Below, one piece after another: positions 45,137-53,849 of a stretch of DNA of 64,000 nucleotides. Made by a program: the position numbers and the translations under genes. Every line of letters begins with the position of its first letter. Position 1 is the first letter of the stretch. The stretch is from assembly GCA_963758845.1 (NCBI GenBank), contig CAVWWX010000002.1, positions 1-64,000 on the forward strand. The letters are read 5' to 3'. Under the pieces are notes generated by a model. That model was not told the DNA's origin. It did not search any database and was given only the letters and a program-made list of their open reading frames with translations. The DNA comes from JBDTSW01 sp963758845 (lineage in GTDB: Bacteria; Actinomycetota; Thermoleophilia; Solirubrobacterales; 70-9).

Positions 45137-45171
45137 CGACCCGCCGGCGCCCGGTGGGCGCCGGCGGGTCG
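45137..45171. terminator. Bidirectional terminator hairpin
   Basis: CGACCCGCCGGCGCCC pairs perfectly with GGGCGCCGGCGGGTCG around the loop GGT, 16 bp. A short T-rich run follows on the plus strand. It lies between the convergent FMN reductase and sugar-binding protein genes. Confidence 0.8.
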
Positions 45172-45197
45172 GCTCTCGTTCCTGTCTGTGGCCGCGA

Positions 45198-46232
45198 CTA
45201 GTTGAAGCAGTAGTCGCGCAGGTCCTCGACGTTCTCCTCCGTGACCTCGGTCGGAGGCACGACAACCTGCGAGGGAACCTCGGGCTCAGTGAGGTCCGAG
45301 AAGCCCTCGCCCTGGGCGATCAGGCGCGCCATGTTCACCGCGGACCCGGCCATCGTCGGGTTGTAGAGGTAGGTCGACCGGTACAGGCCGCCCTCCTCGA
45401 TCGCGTCGAACGCGTTGCACGATCCGCCGACGCCCGTGAGGAACATCTCGTCCTCGCGGCCGGCGTTCTGGATCGCGGCGACGACGCCCTCGGCCATGTC
45501 GTCGTCGTGCGTGTACACGGCGTCGATCTGGTCCTCGGACTGGAGGATCGCCTCCATGGCCTCGAGCCCGGTATCCGGGTTGAAGTCACCGGGCTGCTGG
45601 GCGACGATCTCAATGCCGTTGCCGCAGAGCTCGTTGATGGTGTCCTCGAACCCCTTGCTGCGGTCCTCGGTGACCGAGATGCCCGCCAGGCCCTGGATCT
45701 CGACGACGTTGCCGTCGCAGTCGAGCTCCTCGGCGATGTAGGTGCCGGCCTGGACGCCGATCCCGTAGTTGTCGCCCAGGATGGTCGCCCGCGCGGCCTC
45801 CGGCGTCGAGAACAGGCGGTCGACGTTCACAACGGCGATGCCGGCCTCCATCGCCTTCTCGGCGACCGGGGTCAGCGCCTCCCCGTCATGCGGGAGAACG
45901 ACCAGCGCGTCGGGCTCCTCGTTGATCAGCGTCTCGATCTGGGACGCCTGCGAATCGGGGTCGGCGGCCTCGACCAGCTCGAACTCGACATCGTCGAACT
46001 GGTCCGCGGCCTCCTGCGCGTTCTTCGAGATCGCGCCGAGCCAGCCGTGGTCGGTCGGCGGCACGCTGGCCGCGATCGTCACGGTCTCGCCCGAGCCGCT
46101 GCTCTCCTCCTCGGCCGAAGCGCTGGTGTCGCTCCCGCCGCTGTCGTCGTCGTCATCGCCGCCGCACGCCGCGACGCCTAGCGCCAACACGAGCGCCAGC
46201 ATTGAACACATGAGTAGTCGCCTGAACGACAT
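45198..46232 (-). CDS. Sugar ABC transporter substrate-binding lipoprotein
   Basis: 344 residues. The signal peptide LLMCSMLALVLALGVAACGG ends in a lipobox (VAAC), then an acid/Ser linker. The periplasmic-binding type I fold (RbsB/XylF class) follows: VTIAASVPPTDHGWLGAISK, IETLINEEPDALVVLPHDGE, VVNVDRLFSTPEAARATILG, GDFNPDTGLEAMEAILQ and DAVYTHDDDMAEGVVAAIQN. It captures a sugar or polyol outside the membrane. The ATG at 46232 has AGGAGGAG upstream. It is the last gene of the operon, 78 nt after the permease. Confidence 0.92.
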   Translation of the reverse strand: MSFRRLLMCSMLALVLALGVAACGGDDDDDSGGSDTSASAEEESSGSGETVTIAASVPPTDHGWLGAISKNAQEAADQFDDVEFELVEAADPDSQASQIETLINEEPDALVVLPHDGEALTPVAEKAMEAGIAVVNVDRLFSTPEAARATILGDNYGIGVQAGTYIAEELDCDGNVVEIQGLAGISVTEDRSKGFEDTINELCGNGIEIVAQQPGDFNPDTGLEAMEAILQSEDQIDAVYTHDDDMAEGVVAAIQNAGREDEMFLTGVGGSCNAFDAIEEGGLYRSTYLYNPTMAGSAVNMARLIAQGEGFSDLTEPEVPSQVVVPPTEVTEENVEDLRDYCFN

Positions 46233-46309
46233 CTTTGAAATCTCCTCCTGAGGTTGGTGTGGTCCTTGCTCCCCCGGGATGTCCCGGGGCGAGGTACTGG
46301 GTTCGCGGC

Positions 46310-47270
46310 TCAGATGCGCTCCGGGCGCTGGATCAGGACAGCCGCGAGGATGATCACCCCCTTCACGATCTGCTGCCACTCGGTGGCCAGATTGAGCTGG
46401 GTGAGCAGGTTGAAGATGACCGCGAACACGATCACGCCGAGGAACGTCCCGACGATGGTCGCGCGGCCTCCCGCGAGGCTTGTGCCGCCGATGACGACGG
46501 CGCCGATCGCGTCGAGCTCGAGCAGGTTGCCGCTGACGGGTGATGCGCTCGCAAGGCGGGCGGAGAGCAGGATCGCCGCCAGCCCCGCGAGAAGCCCGGT
46601 GAGGCAGTAGACGCTGAAGATGATCCGCTGCACCGGGACGCCGGCGATGCGCGCCGCCTCCCGGTTCCCGCCCACGGCGACCACGTAGCGGCCGTAGCGC
46701 GTCCGGTTGAGCCCGACCCAACCCAGGGCCGTGATCAACAGGAAGATCAGGATGGAGACGGGGATCGTGACGATCTCGCCGGTGCCGAACCAGCGGACCC
46801 CGTCGGCGCTGAACAGGCTGATCGGGAGCTTGTCGCTCATGAGCAGGGCGAGGCCCCGGGCCATCGCGAACATCGCGAGGGTCGCGATGAAGGGGACGAC
46901 TCGCCCGTACGCGATCGCGACGCCGTTGAAGCCGCCCAGCACCAGTCCGAAGGCGAGCGCGCCGAGGATGAACGCGGCCGACCCGATCGTCGACGAGCAG
47001 GCCGCCGGCGATGCCCGCCGCGGCCAGCATCGAGCCGACCGAGAGGTCGATTCCCGAGGTGGCGATCACGAACGTCATCCCCACCGCGACCACCCCCACC
47101 ACGCTCGCCTGGGTGAGGATCGCGCGGAGGTTGTCGACCGAGGCAAAGCTGCCTCCCTCGAGGATCGCCCCGACCAGGATCAGGATCGCGATCACCCCGA
47201 CCAGCGCGTACTCCTGGGTCCGCAGACGACCGGACCCCAGGCTCGGGATGGATACGCGTGAACTGGTCAT
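46310..47270 (-). CDS. Sugar ABC transporter permease, RbsC/BPD_transp_2 family (one frame change)
   Basis: About 320 residues with eight to ten helices. The start overlaps the ATPase stop. The first frame has YALVGVIAILILVGAILEGG and MTFVIATSGIDLSVGSMLAA. After a frame change near 46990 the second frame has VLGGFNGVAIAYGRVVPFIA, TLAMFAMARGLALL, the EAA-like loop VGGNREAARIAGVPVQRI and GAVVIGGTSLAGGRATIVGT. It forms the membrane channel with the ATPase. Confidence 0.9.
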
Positions 47271-48802
47271 TCGGCCTCCTGGGCGATCTCGTCTCGGTAT
47301 TCGGCCTGGCCCGACGCCGTGACGGCGTGGCGGAGCAGGTCGAGCTCACTGGTCTCCTCGCCCGCGACCTCTGCCACGAGCCTCCCCTCCTGCATCACGA
47401 GCACGCGGGTGCAGATTCCGGCCAGCTCGTCGAGCTCGGAGGAGACGACGACCACGCCGATGCCCCGCGCCGCCAGGTCGGTGATCACCCGGTAGAGCTC
47501 GGCCTTCGTGGCCACGTCCACCCCGCGCGTCGGCTCGTCCAGCAGGAGAACCCGGCATTCGCGAAGCAGCCAGCGGGCCAGGACGACCTTCTGCTGATTG
47601 CCGCCCGAGAGCTCGGCGACCACCCGCTCGACGTCCGCCGGAACCGTGTTGAGCGCGTCGAGCTGGCGGCCCGTGGTCTCGCGCTCGGCGCGCAGGCTCA
47701 GGAGCCGCCGGCGGAGGAACTGGCCGAGATTGGCCAGGCTCACATTCTTCGCCAGGCTCCACTCCATGAGGAGGCCCTGGGACTTGCGGTCCTCGGGCGC
47801 GAGCCCGAGGCCGGCGGCGATCGCCTTGTCGGGCCGCCCGGCCACGAGCGGCTCGCCCGCCACCCGGACCTCGCCGGAGTCGCGGCCATCGACCCCGTAG
47901 ACGGCGCGCAGCAGCTCGCTCCGGCCCGCCCCGACCAGCCCGCCGATTCCCAGCACCTCGCCGGCGTGGACCTCGAACGACACATCCCGGACGTCGGGAA
48001 GCCGGGTCAGGCCCCGCACCTCGAGGAGCACGGTTTCGTTCCCGGTGGCGCGATCCGGGTAGAGCTGGTCGACCTTGCGGCCCACCATCAGCTCCACGAG
48101 CTCGTCGACCGAGGTGGATGCGGGCAGCCCGGAGGCCACCGTGCTCCCGTCGGTCAGCACGGTGACGCGGTCACCGAGTCGCGCGATCTCGTCGAGTCGG
48201 TGCGAGATGTAGATCACGCCGACGCCCTCGGCCGTCAGCCGGCGGACGACACCGAACATCGTCTCGATCTCGCCGTCGTCGAGGATCGCCGACGGCTCGT
48301 CCATGATCAGCAGCCGCACCTTGCGCGACAGCGCGCGGGCGATCGACACCACCTGGCGGGCGGCGGGCCGCAGGTCGCGGACGAACGCGCGTGGCGAGAT
48401 CCCCTCGTGGTCGAGCCGCTTCAGGATCGCGGCCGTGTCGCTTCGCATCTTGCCAAGGTCGAGCAGGCGTGCCCGGCGGGGCTCGTGCCCGAGGAAGACG
48501 TTCTGGGAGACCGAGAGGTCCTCGACGAGATCGAGCTCCTGGTAGATCGTCGCGATGCCCCGGTCGATGGCCCCGGAGGGGCTGCCGGCCGCCAGCGGCT
48601 GCCCATCCAGCAGCACCTGGCCGGACGTCGGCTCAACCGCGCCCGAGACGCACTTGATCAGCGTCGACTTGCCCGCCCCGTTGGGGCCGACGATGCAGTG
48701 GACCTCGCCGGTGCGCACGTCGAGGTCCACGCCCTGCAGCGCCCGCACGCCCGGATACTCCTTTTCGAGCCCGCGGATCTCCAGGAGCGGCGTCGCCTCC
48801 AT
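47267..48802 (-). CDS. Sugar ABC transporter ATP-binding protein, RbsA/MglA type (two ATPase domains)
   Basis: 511 residues. Domain 1: HCIVGPNGAGKSTLIKCVSG (Walker A), an atypical signature region RPAARQVVSIARAL, and LLIMDEPSAIL (Walker B). Domain 2: GIGGLVGAGRSELLRAVYGV (degenerate Walker A), LSGGNQQKVVLARWLL (signature) and VLLLDEPTRGVDV. This two-domain, half-degenerate layout is typical for ribose/galactose/inositol importers. The ATG shares one base with the stop of the isomerase gene. Confidence 0.93.
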   Translation of the reverse strand: MEATPLLEIRGLEKEYPGVRALQGVDLDVRTGEVHCIVGPNGAGKSTLIKCVSGAVEPTSGQVLLDGQPLAAGSPSGAIDRGIATIYQELDLVEDLSVSQNVFLGHEPRRARLLDLGKMRSDTAAILKRLDHEGISPRAFVRDLRPAARQVVSIARALSRKVRLLIMDEPSAILDDGEIETMFGVVRRLTAEGVGVIYISHRLDEIARLGDRVTVLTDGSTVASGLPASTSVDELVELMVGRKVDQLYPDRATGNETVLLEVRGLTRLPDVRDVSFEVHAGEVLGIGGLVGAGRSELLRAVYGVDGRDSGEVRVAGEPLVAGRPDKAIAAGLGLAPEDRKSQGLLMEWSLAKNVSLANLGQFLRRRLLSLRAERETTGRQLDALNTVPADVERVVAELSGGNQQKVVLARWLLRECRVLLLDEPTRGVDVATKAELYRVITDLAARGIGVVVVSSELDELAGICTRVLVMQEGRLVAEVAGEETSELDLLRHAVTASGQAEYRDEIAQEAE

Positions 48803-49725
48803 CACTCGACCACCAGCGGCCGCAGCGTGCGATGGGCGATGCGAAGCCCGGCATCCACCTTCTCGGGCGTCCCGCCCCAGACCGGGTCCTCGTGCTCGAC
48901 GGAGAGCACGCCGTCGAACCCGCCCTCGTAAAGCGCGTCGACGTAGCCGCGGAAGTCCACCTGCCCCAGACCCGGGATCCGGTAGCGCCACCAACCCATG
49001 TCCCATGGGTCCTCCTCGCGGGTGGAGGTGCGGCCGAAGAATCCATACCGGTCGCGGCGCGCGGGGAAGGTCTCGGCGTCCTTGGCATGAGCGTGCGCGA
49101 CCCGTTCGACGTACGGGCGAAGCGCCGCCACCGGATCGATTCCCAACCACAGCAGGTGCGAGGGATCGAAGTTCAGCCAGAGCCCCAGGTCGAACATCCA
49201 CTCCCAGAGCTCGGGCGAGTAGGCGAGGTTGCCGGGGTACCCGTCCGGGTGCCAGCCCTCCATGACGCAGTTCTCGATCATCAACCGCACGCCCTTCTCG
49301 CCGGCGTAGTCGACGAGACGCGGGAAGACCTGCTCGGCCTCGCGCAGGTTCTCCGCGACGCTGCGGCCGGGGTCCCGGCCGATGAAGGTCCCGACCGGGA
49401 CGCCGCCCAGGGCGCCAGCCGCGTCGATGCAGGCACGCACGTGGCCGTGCACGGCCTCCCGTTCGCCGGGATCCGGGTGGAGGTTGTTGTCGTAGTAGGC
49501 GAGGCCCGAGAGGATCAGGTCATGCTCGGCAAGCGCCGACGCGACGCGGTCGATCTCGGCGTCGTCCAAGACGTCGGCAGCGACGTGGCTCGCGGTGAAC
49601 GGGCGGTCGCCCAGACGAGGCCAGGCCGCCAGCTCGAGCGCCTCGTATCCCTGGTCGGCGGCGATGGCGGCGATCGCCTCGAGCGAACGCTCGGGCATGC
49701 AGGCCGTGAGGAACCCGAGCTTCAC
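48802..49725 (-). CDS. Sugar phosphate isomerase/epimerase-like TIM-barrel protein
   Basis: 307 residues of the xylose isomerase-like TIM barrel (AP endonuclease 2 superfamily): VKLGFLTACMPERSLEAIAA, GYEALELAAWPRLGDRPFT, GVRLMIENCVMEGWHPDGYP (metal Glu), LNFDPSHLLWLGIDPVAAL, HAHAKDAETFPARRD and GVLSVEHEDPVWGG. Metal-binding residues Glu, Asp, His are in place. The GTG at 49725 overlaps the dehydrogenase stop. It probably epimerises or dehydrates the keto-sugar made by the Gfo/Idh enzyme, by analogy with IolE-type pairs. Confidence 0.88.
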   Translation of the reverse strand: MKLGFLTACMPERSLEAIAAIAADQGYEALELAAWPRLGDRPFTASHVAADVLDDAEIDRVASALAEHDLILSGLAYYDNNLHPDPGEREAVHGHVRACIDAAGALGGVPVGTFIGRDPGRSVAENLREAEQVFPRLVDYAGEKGVRLMIENCVMEGWHPDGYPGNLAYSPELWEWMFDLGLWLNFDPSHLLWLGIDPVAALRPYVERVAHAHAKDAETFPARRDRYGFFGRTSTREEDPWDMGWWRYRIPGLGQVDFRGYVDALYEGGFDGVLSVEHEDPVWGGTPEKVDAGLRIAHRTLRPLVVE

Positions 49726-50900
49726 GGGGCGGGCACCTCCACCCACTCGCGCGAGTCCGCCGACCTCAGGACTGCTTCGGTGAGCTGCGTGCCGCGCAGG
49801 CCATCGCGCAGGCCCGGTAGGCCGTCGGCCTCTCTGCCGGCGATCGCTGCATAGGTCTCGGCGACGAACGCGTCGAAGCACGAGTCGAAGCCCTGCGGAT
49901 GGCCGCCCGGCAGGGTCACGTAGGCCGCCGCCTCGGGCGAGAGCGTGCTGTGGTCGCGCGGGACGGACGCAGTGCCGGCGCGGCTTCCCACCCACAGCGT
50001 CTCGGGGTTCTCCTGGTCGAACGACACCGCCTCGTCGGTCCCCGAGACCTCGAACCACAGCCGGTTCTTGCGTCCGGCCGAAACCTGCGAGACAACCAGC
50101 GAGCCGAGCGCCCCCTCGTCCATCTCGAACAAAAGCGTCGCGATGTCCTCGGTCTCGACGCGACGTGCCATGGCGTCCGGGGCGGCGCGATCGAACGAAT
50201 GCCCGCTGCCGCGCCGGCGCTCCGGGAGCGAGATCATCGTGCGAGCGGTGAGCGCCGAGATCCGCTGGCCGGTGACGAACTCCACCAGGTCGCACCAGTG
50301 GGCCCCGATGTCCGCGAACGCGCGCGAGCGCCCGCCGGTGGTCGCGTCGACCCGCCAGTTGTCGTCGTCCGGCTCCAGCAGCCAGTCCTGTAGGTAGGTG
50401 CCGTGGAGCAGTCGTACGTCGCCGATACGCCCGGCGCGGACCCGGGCCCGGGCCTCCCGCACGATTGGGTAGTAGCGGTAGGCGAACGGCACCGTCGTGA
50501 CCAGCCCCGACGACTCGGCGAGCCTCACGAGCTCGTCGGCGCCCGCCGAATCGAGGGCCACCGGCTTCTCGCACACAACGTGCTTGCCCGCCGCAAGTGC
50601 TGCGCGGGCGAGCGGCAGATGGAGATCGTTGGGGGCGCAGACGTGAACGACATCGACCTCGTTCGAGGCGATCAGATCCTCGGCGCCGTCGAAGCTGCGC
50701 ACGGCGGCCAAGTCCCGGCTCGCCTCGGCGCTGCGCTCCGGCGAGGAGGCCACGATCCCTGTCACGGTTGCGCCGGCCGCGCGGGCCGACTTGGCGTGGA
50801 CGCGTCCGATAAAGCCGGCGCCGATGATGCCCGCTCGCAGCGGACGGGCCGGTGCTTCGACCCGGTGCGATTCGGCGACCAGCGCTCCGCCCTCCTCCAC
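49722..50900 (-). CDS. Gfo/Idh/MocA-family oxidoreductase
   Basis: 392 residues. Rossmann motif RAGIIGAGFIGRVHAKSARA near residue 22, VDVVHVCAPNDLHLPLARAA near 83, and the catalytic-region block GKHVVCEKPVALDSAGADEL with the Lys of EKP. The C-terminal alpha/beta domain has RSRAFADIGAHWCDLVEFVT with Asp/His active-site residues. It oxidises a sugar or inositol hydroxyl with NAD(P). GTG 50900 lies 6 nt after a -10 box. First gene of the sugar operon. Confidence 0.92.
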   Translation of the reverse strand: MEEGGALVAESHRVEAPARPLRAGIIGAGFIGRVHAKSARAAGATVTGIVASSPERSAEASRDLAAVRSFDGAEDLIASNEVDVVHVCAPNDLHLPLARAALAAGKHVVCEKPVALDSAGADELVRLAESSGLVTTVPFAYRYYPIVREARARVRAGRIGDVRLLHGTYLQDWLLEPDDDNWRVDATTGGRSRAFADIGAHWCDLVEFVTGQRISALTARTMISLPERRRGSGHSFDRAAPDAMARRVETEDIATLLFEMDEGALGSLVVSQVSAGRKNRLWFEVSGTDEAVSFDQENPETLWVGSRAGTASVPRDHSTLSPEAAAYVTLPGGHPQGFDSCFDAFVAETYAAIAGREADGLPGLRDGLRGTQLTEAVLRSADSREWVEVPAP

Positions 50901-50906
50901 GTCGCG

Positions 50907-50935
50907 AACCTATAATCCTTTTGGCGGTATGTCAA
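50907..50935 (-). promoter_or_regulatory. Sigma-70 promoter of the sugar operon, leaderless
   Basis: On the minus strand TTGACA (50935-50930), a 17-bp spacer and TAGGTT (50912-50907), then 6 nt to the GTG start at 50900. Consensus -35 and ideal spacing. The ROK regulator gene is divergent, so its operator should lie in 50900-51000. Confidence 0.65.
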
Positions 50936-51000
50936 GCAAAAGTTGCCGGTTGTACCGTCGAAAGCGTTAGAAAGCCCTTGATCGAAGGAAGAGCGTTGCC

Positions 51001-52263
51001 TTGACATCCACCGATTTCCCTGGTTCACTGCCCGGGATGGGCTTGGACCACGGCGCGCAGGCCCCGCAGCCGCTCGGCCCCGGGACGATGCTTCAGCTCA
51101 TCCGGCGGGCCGATGGGACCACCCGGGCCGACCTCGCCGCTCTCACCGGACTGGCGCGGTCCACGATCTCCCAGCGGCTCGCCCAGCTCCAGGCACAGGG
51201 CCTTCTGCGCGAGCTGGACGGCGGCGAGTCGACCGGGGGACGCCCGCCCTCGATGCTCACGTTCAACGACGACGCCGGCGTCGTGCTGGCCGCCGACCTG
51301 GGCGCCACCCACTCTCGGCTCGCGGTTACGAACCTCGGCGGGACCGTGCTCGCCGAGGAGCGGGGGGACATCGAGATCGCGGCCGGGCCAGAGCCGGTCC
51401 TCGACTGGGCCGACGAGCGCTTCCACGTCCTCCTGCACGAGATCGAGCGCCGGGACGACGCGGTGCGCGGGATCGGGATCGGCGTGCCAGGGCCGGTCGA
51501 GCACACCACCGGACGGCCCCGCAATCCGCCGATCATGCCCGGCTGGGACGGTTATCCGATCCCCGAGCGCTTCGCCGATCGCTACGGGGTGGCGGTGCTG
51601 GTCGACAACGACGTCAACATCATGGGCCTCGGGGAGCACTGGACCAACTGGCGCTCGGTCGAGCACCTCCTCTTCGTCAAGGTTGGCACCGGCATCGGCT
51701 GCGGCGTGATCATCGATGGACGGATCCATCGCGGGGCCGACGGCGCCGCCGGCGACATCGGGCACATCCGGGTCGCTGCCGGGGACGAGGCCGAGCAAGT
51801 GCAGTGCTCGTGCGGGAACGTCGGCTGCCTGGAGGCGCTCGCCGGCGGGGGCGCCATGGCCGGGCAGTTGCGCGACCGCGGGCTCGATGCCCCCGACGCC
51901 CGTGCCGTCGTCGATCTGGCGCGTGCCGGCGAGCCGGCGGCGGTCTCGTTAGTGCGCGAGTCCGGGCGCCTGATCGGAGAGGTCCTCGCGGCCTCGGTCA
52001 ATCTCTACAACCCATCAGTCTTGGTGGTGGGCGGCGACGTCGCCGAGGCCCACGAGCAGCTGCTGGCCGGCATTCGGGAGGTCATCTACCAGCGGTCGCT
52101 GCCGCTCGCGACGCGGCAGCTGCGGGTGGTGCGCAGCCAGCTAGCCGACCGGGCGGGTGTGATCGGAGCCGCGGCGATGGTCACCGAGCACGTCCTCTCC
52201 CCCGCCGCGATCGACGCCGCGATCGCGGCCAGCCCGCCCGGCGGAGCGCTCGCGGTCGGCTGA
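51001..52263 (+). CDS. ROK-family transcriptional regulator
   Basis: 420 residues. The N-terminal winged helix (about residues 25-85) reads TMLQLIRRADGTTRADLAAL TGLARSTISQRLAQL in pieces. The sugar-kinase-like domain follows: VLAADLGATHSRLAVTNLGG (phosphate loop), GIGIGVPGPVEHTTGRPRNP, VLVDNDVNIMGLGEHW, GIGCGVIIDGRIHRGADGAA and zinc motif CSCGNVGCLEAL. TTG 51001 or the ATG at 51037 could start it. It represses the divergent sugar operon until the sugar binds. Confidence 0.92.
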   Translation: MTSTDFPGSLPGMGLDHGAQAPQPLGPGTMLQLIRRADGTTRADLAALTGLARSTISQRLAQLQAQGLLRELDGGESTGGRPPSMLTFNDDAGVVLAADLGATHSRLAVTNLGGTVLAEERGDIEIAAGPEPVLDWADERFHVLLHEIERRDDAVRGIGIGVPGPVEHTTGRPRNPPIMPGWDGYPIPERFADRYGVAVLVDNDVNIMGLGEHWTNWRSVEHLLFVKVGTGIGCGVIIDGRIHRGADGAAGDIGHIRVAAGDEAEQVQCSCGNVGCLEALAGGGAMAGQLRDRGLDAPDARAVVDLARAGEPAAVSLVRESGRLIGEVLAASVNLYNPSVLVVGGDVAEAHEQLLAGIREVIYQRSLPLATRQLRVVRSQLADRAGVIGAAAMVTEHVLSPAAIDAAIAASPPGGALAVG

Positions 52264-52325
52264 GCGGACTGCTCAGGCTGCCGTCTGTGCGGCGACCGGC
52301 TCCCAGATGCGGCCCGGCGCTCCGC

Positions 52326-53225
52326 TCACGCGGCAGGCAGGGCGAAGAAGGCGACCGCGGCGAAGTGCGCGGCGGCCGCGGCGATCACCAGCACGTGGAA
52401 GATCTCGTGGTACCCGAACACGGCCGGGTTGGGGTCGGGACGCTCGATGGCATACACCACGGCTCCGGTGATGTACAGGGCTCCGCCGGCCGCGATCAGG
52501 ATCCCGGCGCCCAGGCCGGCCTGCGAGACGATCTCCGGGTAAGCCACGGCGCCGATCAGACCGACCCCCACGTAGACGATGGCGGCCAGCCACTTCGGCG
52601 CGTCAAGCCAGATCAGCTCGACGACGATGCCCGCCAGAGCGCCAGCCCAGACGGCGATCAAGAGGGCCATGGCGAAGCCGCCCTCCAGGACGAGCAGCGC
52701 GAACGGCGTGATCGTGCCGGCGATCAGCAGAAAGATCATGGTGTGGTCCAGGCGGCGCATCCAGAGCCTCACCTCGGGCCGCTGCCACGTGATCCGGTGA
52801 TACAGAGCGCTGACGCCGAACAGGGCGGAGAGGCTGGCGACGTAGATCGCTACCGCGACGGTGGCGCGGGCCCCCTCGGCGGTGATGATCAGCGCCACGC
52901 CCAGCCCGAGCGAGAGGAAGAAGGCCCACTCGTGGGAGACGCCGCGCAGGCGGGGCTTGACCTTGGCGATGGCCTCGGCGGCGCTGGCCTTCGCCGAGGC
53001 GACGGCCTCGGCGGTGTTCTCGCGGGCGCTGGCCACGGCCCCGGCGGCGTTCTCGCGCGCCGTCGCCATCCGCTCGACCGCAGCGTCGCGTCGTTCGCCC
53101 ATCCGCTCAACAGCGGCGTCGCGCTTCTCACCCATGCGCTCGACCGCCGCGTCGCGTCGTTCGCCCATCCGCTCGGTGGCGTCCTCGAACCGCTCCCGCG
53201 GCCCGTCTGCACGCTCTTCGCCCAT
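52326..53225 (-). CDS. Hemolysin III/PAQR-family membrane protein with 11-residue repeats at the N-terminus
   Basis: 299 residues. The first 90 are hydrophilic and helical: three copies of ERMGE(R/K)RDAAV, then ATARENAAGAVASAREN-type repeats, giving an amphipathic 11-residue periodicity. The rest is a seven-helix hemolysin III domain: HEWAFFLSLGLGVALIITAE, FGVSALYHRITW, RRLDHTMIFLLIAGTITPFA and FGYHEIFHVLVIAAAAAHFA, with the zinc-site His and Asp residues. The usual family length is about 210 residues, so the N-terminal part is an added domain. ATG at 53225. Confidence 0.85.
   Translation of the reverse strand: MGEERADGPRERFEDATERMGERRDAAVERMGEKRDAAVERMGERRDAAVERMATARENAAGAVASARENTAEAVASAKASAAEAIAKVKPRLRGVSHEWAFFLSLGLGVALIITAEGARATVAVAIYVASLSALFGVSALYHRITWQRPEVRLWMRRLDHTMIFLLIAGTITPFALLVLEGGFAMALLIAVWAGALAGIVVELIWLDAPKWLAAIVYVGVGLIGAVAYPEIVSQAGLGAGILIAAGGALYITGAVVYAIERPDPNPAVFGYHEIFHVLVIAAAAAHFAAVAFFALPAA
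53071..53169 (-). repeat. Three tandem 33-bp units within the hemolysin III-like gene
   Basis: Units start at 53071, 53104 and 53137, each 33 bp, encoding 11 residues. Units 1 and 3 differ at one base; unit 2 differs at several. The reading frame is kept. Recent tandem duplication is likely for units 1 and 3. Confidence 0.85.
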
Positions 53226-53297
53226 CACCTCGAGGGTACCGCAGCCGCCTCGGCGGCGGGCCGGGTTCGTGCCTGCCGCCATATGCCTTCGCAAGCA

Positions 53298-53307
53298 CTA
53301 TATATAG
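53298..53307. promoter_or_regulatory. NrdR box upstream of nrdR-nrdJ
   Basis: CTATATATAG, a perfect palindrome within GCACTATATATAGCGT, matches the known NrdR box consensus. It stands 50 nt before nrdR, as expected for autoregulation of nrdR and control of the B12-dependent reductase. No clear second box was seen at the usual three-turn spacing. Confidence 0.75.
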
Positions 53308-53341
53308 CGTTTAGGGCGGGACTAATCACCAGTCATGGTGG

Positions 53342-53347
53342 TAAAAT
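53342..53347 (+). promoter_or_regulatory. -10 hexamer TAAAAT before nrdR
   Basis: TAAAAT ends 9 nt before ATG 53357, without a ribosome-binding site. It lies in the loop of the inverted arms ACCAGT (53328) and ACTGGT (53349). The NrdR box sits just upstream, where a -35 would be covered. Confidence 0.45.
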
Positions 53348-53356
53348 CACTGGTTC

Positions 53357-53815
53357 ATGCAATGCCCTCGATGCCAGTCCGAGACCCGTGTGCTCGAGTC
53401 GCGATCCGCGGATGCGGGTCGGGCCGTGCGCCGGCGCCGCGAATGCTCCGGATGCGCCGAGCGTTTCACCACCTTCGAGCGCGTCTCGGCCGAGCGGCTG
53501 CGGGTCCGCAAGCGCAGCGGACGGCGCCAGCCATTCGACGCCGCCAAGCTCCGCGACGCCCTGGTCCGGGCGGCCCACAAGCGCGACGTGTCGTCGCAGG
53601 AGATCCAGGGGATCGTGGCCGCCGTCGAGAGCGAGGCGGCTGCGGGCGGGGGCTTGATCGACGCCGCCCGGGTCGGCGAGATCTGCCTCGAGCGCCTGCA
53701 GGAGCTCGACGGCGGCGCCTATCTGCAGTTCGCCGGCACGCTGCCCGACTTCAACCCGGAAATTGGGACGTCGGGTCGGGGGGGTTCCGTCCGGGCGTCA
53801 CGGGACCATGGATAG
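53357..53815 (+). CDS. nrdR: Transcriptional repressor NrdR
   Basis: 152 residues. The zinc ribbon starts MQCPRCQSETRVLESRSADA and closes with RRRECSGCAERFTTFERV. The ATP-cone domain follows: RVRKRSGRRQPFDAAKLRDA LVRAAHKR in pieces near residue 50 and IEC-type end GEICLERLQELDGGAYLQFA. NrdR senses ATP/dATP and represses ribonucleotide reductase genes. The next gene is nrdJ, its expected target, 34 nt downstream. Confidence 0.95.
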   Translation: MQCPRCQSETRVLESRSADAGRAVRRRRECSGCAERFTTFERVSAERLRVRKRSGRRQPFDAAKLRDALVRAAHKRDVSSQEIQGIVAAVESEAAAGGGLIDAARVGEICLERLQELDGGAYLQFAGTLPDFNPEIGTSGRGGSVRASRDHG

Positions 53816-53849
53816 TCCACCTTCAAAGTCAGTCCGAGGAGAGATTTGG

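Noticed and set aside
53241..53256. Hairpin gccgcctcggcggc upstream of the hemolysin III-like gene as a third copy of the two-hairpin repeat
   Set aside because: It lacks the flanking conserved bases of the 33-nt block and has a different loop.
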